NCBI GenBank assembly: GCA_030656015.1
Contig: JAUSNX010000001.1
Location: 186,001 to 250,000, forward strand
Direction: 5' to 3'
Source of the DNA: Methanobacteriaceae archaeon
Lineage (GTDB): Archaea > Methanobacteriota > Methanobacteria > Methanobacteriales > Methanobacteriaceae
DNA length: 64,000 bases
The translations under genes were made by a program, and so were the position numbers. The notes under the pieces are model-generated. The model had not been told where the DNA came from. It was given only the letters and a program-made list of their open reading frames with translations, and did not search any database. The number at the start of each line of letters is the position of its first letter. Position 1 is the stretch's first letter. Shown here one piece after another: positions 19,618-27,798 of this stretch.

Positions 19618-20283
19618 GTGGTAAAATATAAAATATGCACACCAGTATTTGAAAAAACAGCAGATGAAGCATTTAAATCTGCTAAAATCTGTATTGAATC
19701 TGGAGCAGACTTATTAGAAATCAGAATTGACGCACTTAAAAATCCTACACCGAAAATGGCCATTAAACTAATTAAAGAAATAGACTTTCCAATTATTGCC
19801 ACTAATAGAATATCAACTGAAGGTGGCTTTTTTTCGGGTTCAGAGCGAGAAAGGACTGAAATACTCATTGAATCCTCAAAAGAGGCAGAATATGTGGATA
19901 TAGAGTTAAATTGCCGAGAAGATTTTAGGTCTAAGGTCATTGAATCTGCAAACTGCAGTATAATATCTTTTCACGATTTTGAAAAAACCCCTCCCCTGAG
20001 TGAACTTTTAATGGTGGTTGAAAAAGAAAGAGAAATAGGAGATATAGCTAAATTTGCGGTTACTCCTCAAAATATAGGTGATACCATTACCGTTCTCAAT
20101 GTTTTATCTGAATATCCTGATACTGTGGCCATTTCCATGGGCGAAATGGGAAAATACAGTCGTGTTGTGGGGCCACTGCTGGGTGCTCCTTTTACATTTG
20201 CGTCTGTAGGAGCTAAAACAGCACCAGGACAGCTTGATTTAAAATCTACCCGTTTTATGTTGGATAAACTAACTGAAAAATAG
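19618..20283 (+). CDS. aroD: 3-dehydroquinate dehydratase, type I
   Basis: The 221-residue class I enzyme converts 3-dehydroquinate to 3-dehydroshikimate in aromatic amino-acid synthesis, using a Schiff-base lysine. Family motifs are ADLLEIRIDALKNP near residue 30, FPIIATNRISTEGG near 53, ISFHDFEKTPP near 116 (histidine), DIAKFAVTPQN near 142 (lysine) and TVAISMGEMGKYSRVVGPLLG near 168. A GTG at 19618 gives the natural length, though no strong ribosome-binding site precedes it. Shikimate dehydrogenase is encoded separately at 34899-35741. Confidence 0.94.
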   Translation: MVKYKICTPVFEKTADEAFKSAKICIESGADLLEIRIDALKNPTPKMAIKLIKEIDFPIIATNRISTEGGFFSGSERERTEILIESSKEAEYVDIELNCREDFRSKVIESANCSIISFHDFEKTPPLSELLMVVEKEREIGDIAKFAVTPQNIGDTITVLNVLSEYPDTVAISMGEMGKYSRVVGPLLGAPFTFASVGAKTAPGQLDLKSTRFMLDKLTEK

Positions 20284-20425
20284 TAAACAATTGAAATCCT
20301 ACTCATTAATATATTAACCTACCATACAAAATATATTGAAGTTTAAGAGCAAAAATAATAGAATATATAATTTAAACTAAGCAATAATCATATTAATAAT
20401 ACTCACACAAGTTGGTGGTGAAATA

Positions 20426-21046
20426 TTGAATAAAAAATCAGGGATTATTATTGGAATAATAGTATTAATGCTAGTAGCTGGATCAGCCATATTATTAAAC
20501 CAACATTCCAATGCAGTTAACATTGATATAGAAACCAATGGATCTGATATTACTGTTGCAACATCGACCATACCATTTAACAAAGCACCATCTTCAATGG
20601 AAAATGAGATAGGACAATATCTCGCTGATGAAATAAAAAGCCCCGACAGTACTATGAATACCATTACTTCAGGTGTAACCAGTATTAGTCAGAAATACAA
20701 TTATACTCAAGTTACAGTTAATCTTAAGTCCCAGTTTGGAGAAAACCAGCTTCCTATGCCCGCCGTAGTTAATGGAGATTCCATGTACCCCACATTAAAT
20801 GATGGCCAAAGCCTGATGGTTCTTAAAACAAAGAACTTCAAAGTGGGAGATATTGTTATTTCTAAACATGATAAATATGGCCTTATTGTAAAAAGAGTGG
20901 GTAAAATCGAGGCAAGCCGGGTTTATTTAATGAGTGACAATAAAAACGTGGAAACCATTTATGAAACTAATTATATTATAACCAAAACTCCTTTGAATAC
21001 CTGGGTACCTAGGAGCTATGTTGTTGGCGTAGTAAAGGAATATTAA
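20426..21046 (+). CDS. Membrane-anchored S24/S26-like peptidase domain protein
   Basis: The 206-residue protein starts with one hydrophobic anchor (about 6-24), followed by an exported or surface-exposed region. The C-terminal third has a signal-peptidase/LexA-like core: GDSMYPTLNDGQSL with a candidate catalytic Ser119, and YGLIVKRVGKI with a candidate Lys156. MSDNKN near 170 matches the third conserved box of signal peptidase I. The unique middle region (about 30-105) has no family I recognise. A TTG start is supported by GGTGGTGAAATA. Its targets are unknown; a true signal-peptidase role is possible but not shown. Confidence 0.8.
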   Translation: MNKKSGIIIGIIVLMLVAGSAILLNQHSNAVNIDIETNGSDITVATSTIPFNKAPSSMENEIGQYLADEIKSPDSTMNTITSGVTSISQKYNYTQVTVNLKSQFGENQLPMPAVVNGDSMYPTLNDGQSLMVLKTKNFKVGDIVISKHDKYGLIVKRVGKIEASRVYLMSDNKNVETIYETNYIITKTPLNTWVPRSYVVGVVKEY

Positions 21047-21176
21047 ATCATTAATTTTATTTATTTTTGATCTATTCATATAATTTAGAATATAATATTA
21101 AATTAAATGCTTATTCTATATCAGATTTAATCTTCAAATATACATTAATTACCCAATTAAATACATTTAATGGGCT

Positions 21177-21497
21177 TTAAAATAGGCTATAAATTAATGC
21201 TCCTACCAGGGCGCTGATAAAATTGGTCATTAAAGATATTAATGCTGCTTTCTCATAACTAAGTTCCAAAATGCTCTTTAAAAGAAAAATCTCCATTAAA
21301 AAAACAGCTATTTCTATCAATAAAAAATTGTGAAAAAAATAGATATAAGTTAATGTAGATAGAGGAAGAGTAATGGAATTAATTATTAAAGAGTAAAAAA
21401 AGAGTTTTTGCGGGTTTTTCCGAATAAAAATCCATATTATAATAAATTCAATAAATATGGTAAGAATCCAGGGGATTAATAGACTTTGAATAAGCAT
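21177..21497 (-). CDS. Small integral membrane protein, unrecognised
   Basis: The 106-residue product is almost entirely hydrophobic, with three to four membrane helices and few charged residues (RKNPQK near 26-31 and ELSYEK near 78-83). It lies 36 bases downstream of the secreted or anchored protein at 21534-22187 on the same strand, so the two are likely cotranscribed. The pairing suggests a membrane complex, but no function can be assigned. Confidence 0.7.
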   Translation of the reverse strand: MLIQSLLIPWILTIFIEFIIIWIFIRKNPQKLFFYSLIINSITLPLSTLTYIYFFHNFLLIEIAVFLMEIFLLKSILELSYEKAALISLMTNFISALVGALIYSLF

Positions 21498-21533
21498 AGT
21501 ACTAAACTTTATTTTTAAAATAATAAAAAATAT

Positions 21534-22187
21534 TTATTGTTTGTTAGATTTTCTTTTGGCTATAATGTAAATCAAAATTATGGCTGCAATAATAGGTACT
21601 AACAGATAATAAATATAATTTGTTAACGGGTTTTGAGAATTAGGAGGTTCTGGTGTCTGATTTTGATTTTGAAATGCTTTTTCCGTTTTTTGGCCATCAG
21701 AGTATCCATAAACTATTTTGGTTTTCTGAATTTCCAAGTTATTGCCCTGAATAGAATTAATACGCAGCAAAACCATAGCACTCTCCAGTGGATTATCAAT
21801 AGTAACTGACCCATATTGGCCTTCAAGTTCTAGATTAGAGCGAGCTAATCGAGAATCATTCATTAAAAAGGTTTCTATTTCAGTATCATTCATTTTACTA
21901 ATATTAATTTTATTAAAATCAGTTTTTTTGATAGCATAAATAGAACAGGTACTCAATTTGTAAAAACTAAATTCAGAAGAGCTTAATATCTCCATAGTAG
22001 GACTAGGCATTCCATGTAAAATAAAAACATAATCAGGATAATCCTTGATATTGGTCAATTGATAGTCAAAGTTTATGGCCTTTTCACCAGGTTGAATAAC
22101 ATCTGCAAAGGCCGTGGGGATAAAAAGTAAAGCAGCAATCAAAAAAACTATTAAATATTTTTTTGTCATATTTAATTTTATATTCAT
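21534..22187 (-). CDS. Exported protein with C-terminal membrane anchor, unrecognised
   Basis: The 217-residue protein has a classical signal peptide (KKYLIVFLIAALLFIPTAFA, about residues 9-28), an extracellular domain of about 155 residues, a proline/asparagine-rich stalk (NQNQTPEPPNSQNP) and a C-terminal membrane helix followed by KRKSNKQ. It should therefore face outward with a short cytosolic tail. Two ATG codons (positions 1 and 7) are possible starts; neither has a clear ribosome-binding site. The gene is followed by a small membrane protein that probably shares its transcript. Confidence 0.75.
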   Translation of the reverse strand: MNIKLNMTKKYLIVFLIAALLFIPTAFADVIQPGEKAINFDYQLTNIKDYPDYVFILHGMPSPTMEILSSSEFSFYKLSTCSIYAIKKTDFNKINISKMNDTEIETFLMNDSRLARSNLELEGQYGSVTIDNPLESAMVLLRINSIQGNNLEIQKTKIVYGYSDGQKTEKAFQNQNQTPEPPNSQNPLTNYIYYLLVPIIAAIILIYIIAKRKSNKQ

Positions 22188-22319
22188 ATTTTTTATTATA
22201 ATTTACTATTTTTTCAATAAAACTAAATTAAACTAAGTAAAAATTTACTATAACAAAAAATCAATATCAAATCCATTAATTAATAAAGAAAAAAACTATA
22301 AAAAAAATAAAAAAACAGA

Positions 22320-23297
22320 TTAGCTCATTTCGGCCAATCTTTTAACTCTTTTAACCATATTAGGATGGGTGGAAAGTAATTCCATTAATTTACTGGAAGT
22401 TTTAAGGTTTATTTTATCATATTTTAACCTATCCAATTCGTCCTGAGATAAATGGCCATCCATATCCAAATCAAGCTGACTTAGTTCTTGAATTTCGTTT
22501 CCAGCATCCGATACATCATTGACAAAGAAGGCCTTGAATCCTTGAACTTCTTTAATTTGTTCTTTACTGGCAGAGGCAGATTCATAAGTCAATTTATATA
22601 ATGCACTGGCTAATTGATGAGGGTCATTTCCAATGGCCACACTTTCCTGATCAGCATAGTATTCTCTAACACGGGAGACAAATAACACCAGTAGTTGTCC
22701 TATGATGTAAGCTGCCAGACCAACTAAACCGATAACCCAAGAATAACTGTCATTATCTCCACTAAATAAAGTGCTCAATGCTATCCAATAAGCAATTACG
22801 GGTATTGCACTGATTAAAGTCATGACAATCATGTCACGGTGTTTAATATGTGCTATTTCATGGCCTAAAACTGCTTTTAGTTCTCCTTCATTTAATTTAT
22901 TGATAAGGCCTTGTGTAACACAGACACGGCCGTCTTTTTGTCTTCTACCGAAGGCAAATGCGTTAGGAATCATGAATTCGGAAATTCCAACTTTTGGTTT
23001 AGGTATTCCAGCATTCATAGCCAGTTCATCAATCATCCTATGTAAATTAGGTGCTTCTTCAGGTGATACATAACGCACCTTCATAGACCAATCCACCAGT
23101 TTTGGCCCGGCAAGATACTGACCTAGAATCAGTAATAAAAAGAATCCAGCGTAAAATGCAGGATATGTAATTCCTAAGAAAACCCCAACTATGGTTACTA
23201 AAACAGAAATAATGATTCCAAAAATCATCATAGCCAAAATCATTCTTAATTGTAGCTTCCATGTACTAACTTTTTTCATTTTAGTTTTTTCCTCCAT
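22320..23297 (-). CDS. htpX: HtpX-like M48 zinc metalloprotease with an EF-hand loop
   Basis: The 325-residue membrane protease has two N-terminal helices (about 18-60), the zinc motif HEIAH (146-150), two more helices (158-210) and the third zinc ligand in REYYADQ (211-217). HP and the ending RVKRLAEM are typical of HtpX, which degrades damaged membrane proteins. Between the catalytic part and the C-terminus lies DLDMDGHLSQDE (276-287), a textbook 12-residue EF-hand calcium loop. The ATG at 23297 gives 325 residues; the ATG six codons on has GGAGG eleven bases upstream and may be the real start. Confidence 0.9.
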   Translation of the reverse strand: MEEKTKMKKVSTWKLQLRMILAMMIFGIIISVLVTIVGVFLGITYPAFYAGFFLLLILGQYLAGPKLVDWSMKVRYVSPEEAPNLHRMIDELAMNAGIPKPKVGISEFMIPNAFAFGRRQKDGRVCVTQGLINKLNEGELKAVLGHEIAHIKHRDMIVMTLISAIPVIAYWIALSTLFSGDNDSYSWVIGLVGLAAYIIGQLLVLFVSRVREYYADQESVAIGNDPHQLASALYKLTYESASASKEQIKEVQGFKAFFVNDVSDAGNEIQELSQLDLDMDGHLSQDELDRLKYDKINLKTSSKLMELLSTHPNMVKRVKRLAEMS

Positions 23298-23447
23298 GAA
23301 AATGATAACTAATTTGTAAACTTAATTCATATAATATACATTAGAACATATATATAACCTTTTGTTATTAAAAGATAAGAATATATAAAAAAATAATATT
23401 TATTAGTTTAAGAGGTTAATTCCACAATAGGATACATTAAATTAAAT

Positions 23448-24114
23448 CTATTCTTCTTTTCTCAATTTATAGACAATATAAATGAAAACAATCACCAGCG
23501 CAGCAGCCACCACATAGTCCAGCATATGGAAAATATCCCTAATAGTATCCCAATTAGGGCCTAATCTGTATCCAATATATGCTAGGGCAAAGCACCATGG
23601 TAGACAACCAACAAAAGTATAGATAGTAAATTTTTTAAAGTCCATTCCAGCAATACCTGCAGGTAAAGATATGAAAGTCCTCACGATAGGTAGTAATCTT
23701 CCAATTAAGACTGCCTCATGACCATATTTCTCAAACCACTTATCGGCCAATTCCAATTTATGATGGCTAATGAGAATATATTTTCCATATTTTTCCAGTA
23801 AAGGCCTTCCTTCTTTTAGGCCAATGAAATAAGCAATCCAGGAACCTACCAGGTTTCCAAATGCGCCAGCTAAAGTAATTCCAATAAGGTCATCTCGCCA
23901 TTCCAGGCCACATATCCTGCAAATGGCATTATTATTTCACTAGGAAGAGGAATACATGCACTTTCAGTGTCATTCCAATAAAAACACCCCAGTAACCAAG
24001 GGCTTGTATGAGATGTATAGCCAAATCACTCAAATATTCCACAATACTAATCATATTATTAATAAGAGCAATCTCAACTATAAAAAGTTTTTTTATAAAT
24101 TCAAGAATTACCAC
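23448..24114 (-). pseudogene. DedA/SNARE-associated family membrane protein broken by two frameshifts
   Basis: Read continuously, the minus strand would encode a DedA protein of about 222 residues. The N-terminal part reads LIQALGYWGVFIGMTL and then leaves frame near 23965. The next piece, ESACIPLPSEIIMPFAGYVAW, lies in another frame. Near 23896 the frame shifts again, to DDLIGITLAGAFGNLVGSW, and it runs intact through GRLLPIVRTFISLPAGIAG to a stop at 23448. Each break is explained by one missing base. It may be a recent pseudogene or reflect assembly errors. DedA proteins are lipid flippases or membrane homeostasis factors. A GTG at 24114 is the best N-terminus but has no good ribosome-binding site. 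Confidence 0.85.
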
Positions 24115-24188
24115 CTGAGAAAAAAAATGAATATAAATAATTTCTAAAAAGAATTAAATTGTTCTAGATAAAACAATTCAAACCAGTT

Positions 24189-25127
24189 TTACTCAAATTT
24201 AAGAAACCCGGAAGGATTAACACCCAGAGAAATTAAAAGCTGTTTATCTGATTCTTCCAGATTTTTTTGCTCCGTGGGAGGAATAGGATTTCCTTTCTTG
24301 GCCAGAATAACTCCATTTTTCTTTTGGGCACCCATGAATTTTCCAGCATTTCCATTTATTACCAGAGTTCCTTTTTTCATTTCAATGGCTGAAAAATCGT
24401 CACTTTTTCCATTAATAACCACAGTTCCACCATTTAAAAGAGCCCCTGTGTTTTTTCCAGCATTTCCATTAACTTTGACCACTCCTTTTCTCATGAGAAT
24501 TCCGGTGGAAAGATCAACATTACCATAGTGAATAATCTCAGCATCAATATTTAAGCGGGCCCCAACAGTATCTCGAATTATTCCATCATCAATACTAAGC
24601 CGTTTTCTGGATAATTCCCCACCAATTAGTTTTTCACCATTCAATCCATTGGTTACCATGTCAGTTATTGACTTAAATTTTCTATAATCTTTTAAGTCAG
24701 ATTTTAGTTCAATTAAATTACCAATCGGCTCTTTTATTTTTCCTTTGACATAAATACTGCCTCGGGCCATGCTAATTCCCATTCTAGAATCAACATTCCC
24801 ATCTATAATAACATTTCCCACTTCAATATCCTTACCATCCCCTCCAAAGTACTGGAGGTTCACCCCCATGCTGGAACAAAATCTATGGCCCACATCCCCC
24901 ATGATTTTAATATTATGGCCTTTTTTAAGGTGTTCTACAACTTCACGAAAGGTATGGTCATTTCCAGGAACATTTTCATCAGGATTCATCTTTTCTCCCT
25001 GATGCTGCCAGTAGAAATTATAGGTGAAATCACAAAGGCAGTCCACTGGTTCTTTTAATTCTATTTCCAGTACATTTTCATAGATATTTTCATCTGAATC
25101 CTTTTTTCGGCCAAAAATATTGAGCAT
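24189..25127 (-). CDS. GXGXG-repeat protein related to formylmethanofuran dehydrogenase subunit C
   Basis: The 312-residue protein is largely a right-handed beta-helix of GXGXG type, with repeats such as [60 protein letters not shown] and [20 protein letters not shown]. This fold is shared by FwdC/FmdC and by the third domain of glutamate synthase. An N-terminal region of about 95 residues (with CLCDF and [11 protein letters not shown]) and a C-terminal extension are additional. No other formylmethanofuran dehydrogenase genes lie nearby, so a structural or regulatory paralogue is more likely than a catalytic subunit. GGGGGATAATA precedes the ATG. Confidence 0.82.
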   Translation of the reverse strand: MLNIFGRKKDSDENIYENVLEIELKEPVDCLCDFTYNFYWQHQGEKMNPDENVPGNDHTFREVVEHLKKGHNIKIMGDVGHRFCSSMGVNLQYFGGDGKDIEVGNVIIDGNVDSRMGISMARGSIYVKGKIKEPIGNLIELKSDLKDYRKFKSITDMVTNGLNGEKLIGGELSRKRLSIDDGIIRDTVGARLNIDAEIIHYGNVDLSTGILMRKGVVKVNGNAGKNTGALLNGGTVVINGKSDDFSAIEMKKGTLVINGNAGKFMGAQKKNGVILAKKGNPIPPTEQKNLEESDKQLLISLGVNPSGFLKFE

Positions 25128-25332
25128 TATTATCCCCCATCTTTAATTGGTATGGATTTAAATTGAGGAAATAAATTTTAAATTATTTATTGTTATATAT
25201 TATTATTATTATTATTAATAATTCAAAATAGAAAATATTTTGCTTTATCATAGTTACATAAATTAATAATCTAAATTACTTAAAATAAATTATAAAAGAT
25301 ATAACAGGATACCAAGAGATAGAGCGAACACC

Positions 25333-26016
25333 ATGAATGCCACTGAAAAAAAGGAAATTTTGAGTTTCTTAAAAAAAATTGGTGTAGATACCCGTTTTGT
25401 AAGTGTAATGCCACCCGAAATTCTTATAAATAATTTGAGATTTTCAAAATTTTCACGAACCAGAGAAGAATTATTTATAAAAAATTATCCTGAATTAAGA
25501 GTTATAAGATCCAATATTTTCCAGAAAATATGTTCCAGATCTTCTAAAGTTCTGGGAGACTCTTTAAAACCTAGAGAAAAAGTCATGATTAACAAATCAA
25601 ATAATCCCTGCGATATGGCCCTTTCTGCAATTTTAGAACCATATAGTAGAAAATATGGAATTGAAATAATTGAAAGGGAATTTGATTTAAAAAAACTGGA
25701 GAACATAACAGAAGATTTTAATGTAGTGGCCCTACCCCTCACCCTGGATCAAGAAGTGGAAAATGTACTTGACCAGATATTTAATGGAAAAAAAGTAGAA
25801 TTAGAAAGTTCACTCCATAATCTACACCGGGTCAAAATAATTTATCCTTTACTAAACATCCCTCAAGAATGGATTTGTTACTGGTTAGACCAACAAAATT
25901 GTTCAGAAAATGAATTAAATGAATTGGCCCACGATTTTTTGACGTATTTGGAAGGTGTGGTCCCCCAGGTAAGGGAAAATATCTTGAAGTCAGCCCGTTT
26001 TGTTGCTGAGGAATAA
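25333..26016 (+). CDS. TtuA/Ncs6-like protein with degenerate PP-loop
   Basis: I recognise a weak but colinear resemblance to tRNA 2-thiolation enzymes of the TtuA/Ncs6 group. The segment KPREKVMINKSNNPCDMA (79-96) sits where the ATP-binding SGGKDS loop should be, but the loop residues are lost. YSRKYGIEIIEREFDL follows as the next strand. LPLTLDQEVENVLDQIFNG (135-152) matches the GHNLDDEAQTVL region, again without the histidine. VKIIYPLLNIPQEWICYWLD matches the RPL..IPE block. No zinc-binding CxxC pairs are visible. The protein is 227 residues and cannot be a normal adenylating enzyme. By analogy with eukaryotic Ncs2/CTU2, it may be a non-catalytic partner. The family link is my inference. 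Confidence 0.6.
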   Translation: MNATEKKEILSFLKKIGVDTRFVSVMPPEILINNLRFSKFSRTREELFIKNYPELRVIRSNIFQKICSRSSKVLGDSLKPREKVMINKSNNPCDMALSAILEPYSRKYGIEIIEREFDLKKLENITEDFNVVALPLTLDQEVENVLDQIFNGKKVELESSLHNLHRVKIIYPLLNIPQEWICYWLDQQNCSENELNELAHDFLTYLEGVVPQVRENILKSARFVAEE

Positions 26017-26120
26017 TTATTTTTTATGAAATTGAATATTGAATGATAAATTAAATTAAAAATAATAGATAAAAAAATGTGAAATGAAAAAAAGGAATAA
26101 ATTTATTTTTGTTTAAAATA

Positions 26121-26531
26121 CTATTTTGAATTGATTCTGTCAGATTCTATGGAAAAATTCTGGTTCATATCGTTACAATATATTTCCACAGGAATATTAA
26201 ATGCTTTTTTTCTCATTTGAGCTATTTCATAGCATTCTGGTGGCACGACCAGCCAGAATCTATTACCACTATAACTAAACCTCTTCATTTTCAATTCATT
26301 TTGAAAAATCATTTTTTTAGATGTCTGGACTTCAACAATAATATTTTCAAAGTTTTTTATAGCATGTATGTCCGGGACAAACCCATTTAAATTTTTAGGA
26401 CATCCATTAGGATGATTGATATGTTTGGCAGTTACTCTATATCCTTCACGTTGCAGGTAAACTGAAACTGATTTTATTATATTATTCTGTAGTTTGAAAG
26501 ATTTAGAGTTTAAATAATTGATTTTTTTCAT
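26121..26531 (-). CDS. Putative PD-(D/E)xK-fold nuclease-like protein
   Basis: The 136-residue protein contains GFVPDIHAIKNFENIIVEVQ (about 50-69), which fits the PD...(D/E)xK nuclease core with Q in place of the last lysine. An upstream helix with conserved glutamate-like residues (SVSVYLQREGYRVTA) and a downstream strand (NRFWLVVPPEC) match the restriction-endonuclease-like fold. GGGATAAAT precedes the ATG. It has no partner methylase nearby, so a restriction system is unlikely. A DNA-repair or RNA-processing role is possible but unproven. Confidence 0.65.
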   Translation of the reverse strand: MKKINYLNSKSFKLQNNIIKSVSVYLQREGYRVTAKHINHPNGCPKNLNGFVPDIHAIKNFENIIVEVQTSKKMIFQNELKMKRFSYSGNRFWLVVPPECYEIAQMRKKAFNIPVEIYCNDMNQNFSIESDRINSK

Positions 26532-26754
26532 ATTTATCCCTTTAAAGCTTTTAAATTACAATAAAACTCTAATTTAATGAAACAATACCACATAATATGG
26601 GTTATTGGAGCTTAAATAATAAAAATTTTTTCTGAATTTCGATTGAACATTGTTCATACATAAGGAATTAATAATATAAATAATTATATGTTTTACAGGA
26701 ATATCTGCACATAGTATTTATAGAAGTTCGAATATATTAAAATATGGTGATTAT

Positions 26755-26976
26755 GTGGGCCTGATTACTGAAGAAACATTAAAAATGAGATACATTACAC
26801 TAGTAAAAAAGGGAATTTTAGAAGAAGACGAATGTGCATCATATTCTAAGAAAATGGATATAAACCCATGCATAAAGAAAAAAGTAGATAAATTTGAGGA
26901 TTTTTTCGTTCCGGGTACCGTTTTACTTAGTGAAAAAGCTTCTTATCGTCTTAGAGTAGAATATCCTGTAGAATGA
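26755..26976 (+). CDS. Small hypothetical protein, 73 residues
   Basis: The GTG start is supported by GGTGAT four bases upstream. The product is charged and soluble with two cysteines (DECASYS and NPCIKKK) and ends RLRVEYPVE. Upstream, GAACATTGTTC at 26645-26655 is an 11-base inverted repeat that could be an operator. I do not recognise the family. Confidence 0.6.
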   Translation: MGLITEETLKMRYITLVKKGILEEDECASYSKKMDINPCIKKKVDKFEDFFVPGTVLLSEKASYRLRVEYPVE

Positions 26977-27043
26977 ACCCCCTAATATGTTATTTTGTTA
27001 ATTAACATTTTATTATTTATTTTACATTATTATTTTTTAATTA

Positions 27044-27592
27044 TCAAATAATGACCATTTTACCTGATTTTGTTATGGAATATTTTTCAAACATCTGCGA
27101 CTGCTTTATTAATCCCATTTCCATGAGGCCACTTAAGTGCTTGTAAACCATGGCTCGGGAAATACCTACTTTTTTACCAATGGAAATAGCCGTTAGACTC
27201 TCCTCATCCAGGACTTCTAAAATTTTTAATCGAGTATTGGACAAATCAAGTTTTAAAACAGGCAATCGAAAAGATTTATCCTGAAAACAAATAAATATAG
27301 CGTCAACAGCTTCTTTATTCGCAATGAAACTTAATAAAGAACCCGTAAAATTGGAATCATATGCCACAAAAACTTCCCCATGCTTTTTTGCACCCCTAAT
27401 CACATCAGTTATTTTTTGGCAAGCTTCGATAGGATCTTGAGTTTCAATTCTCAAAGTCCCACCCTTAATAAACTTGTCTAAACACTGATCTTTATGCTCT
27501 TGCGACTGTATACATATTAAACCGTCGATTTGGGTTTTCATAGAAACATCAAATAAACAGCGACCCCTTAAATTAGTTATTAATGTTTTCAT
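27044..27592 (-). CDS. Winged-helix transcriptional regulator with N-terminal sensor-like domain
   Basis: The 182-residue protein has a C-terminal winged helix-turn-helix: TRLKILEVLDEESLTAISIG, then KKVGISRAMVYKHLSGLMEM, ending GLIKQSQMFEKYSITKSGK. The N-terminal 110 residues form an alpha/beta region (IDGLICIQSQEHK, GEVFVAYDSNFTGSLLSFI, AVDAIFICFQDKS) that could bind a ligand; its plan recalls CARF-plus-HTH regulators, although no CRISPR locus is visible. The gene is divergent from the glutamate synthase genes with 206 bases between them, so it may control that operon. Confidence 0.78.
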   Translation of the reverse strand: MKTLITNLRGRCLFDVSMKTQIDGLICIQSQEHKDQCLDKFIKGGTLRIETQDPIEACQKITDVIRGAKKHGEVFVAYDSNFTGSLLSFIANKEAVDAIFICFQDKSFRLPVLKLDLSNTRLKILEVLDEESLTAISIGKKVGISRAMVYKHLSGLMEMGLIKQSQMFEKYSITKSGKMVII

Positions 27593-27728
27593 AGTATCAA
27601 TTGCACCCTATTTTTCATTGGAGTTACTGAGGTTAAATAATCTATAATAAATCAGTATTAATCACCTATTCTACTAATAATTATTGTCTCATTATAATAT
27701 AGATTTGTCTATTATGAAAATCTAAAAT

Positions 27729-27738
27729 AAGGTACCTT
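27729..27738. promoter_or_regulatory. Palindrome in the glutamate synthase/regulator divergent region
   Basis: AAGGTACCTT is a perfect 10-base palindrome about 60 bases upstream of the GXGXG subunit gene. Its position between a regulator and a divergent operon makes it a candidate operator. Only one copy is seen, so the call is tentative. Confidence 0.3.
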
Positions 27739-27798
27739 TAAATCCAATCGCACTGAAAATATTTTTAATAAATTTAATCTTTAAATGAGGATTATAAA

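Noticed and set aside
23896-23966. Programmed frameshifting as the explanation for the DedA breaks
   Set aside because: Neither junction has a slippery heptamer, and two separate shifts would be needed.
26121-26531. Restriction-modification system around the nuclease-fold protein
   Set aside because: No methyltransferase or specificity subunit is encoded nearby.
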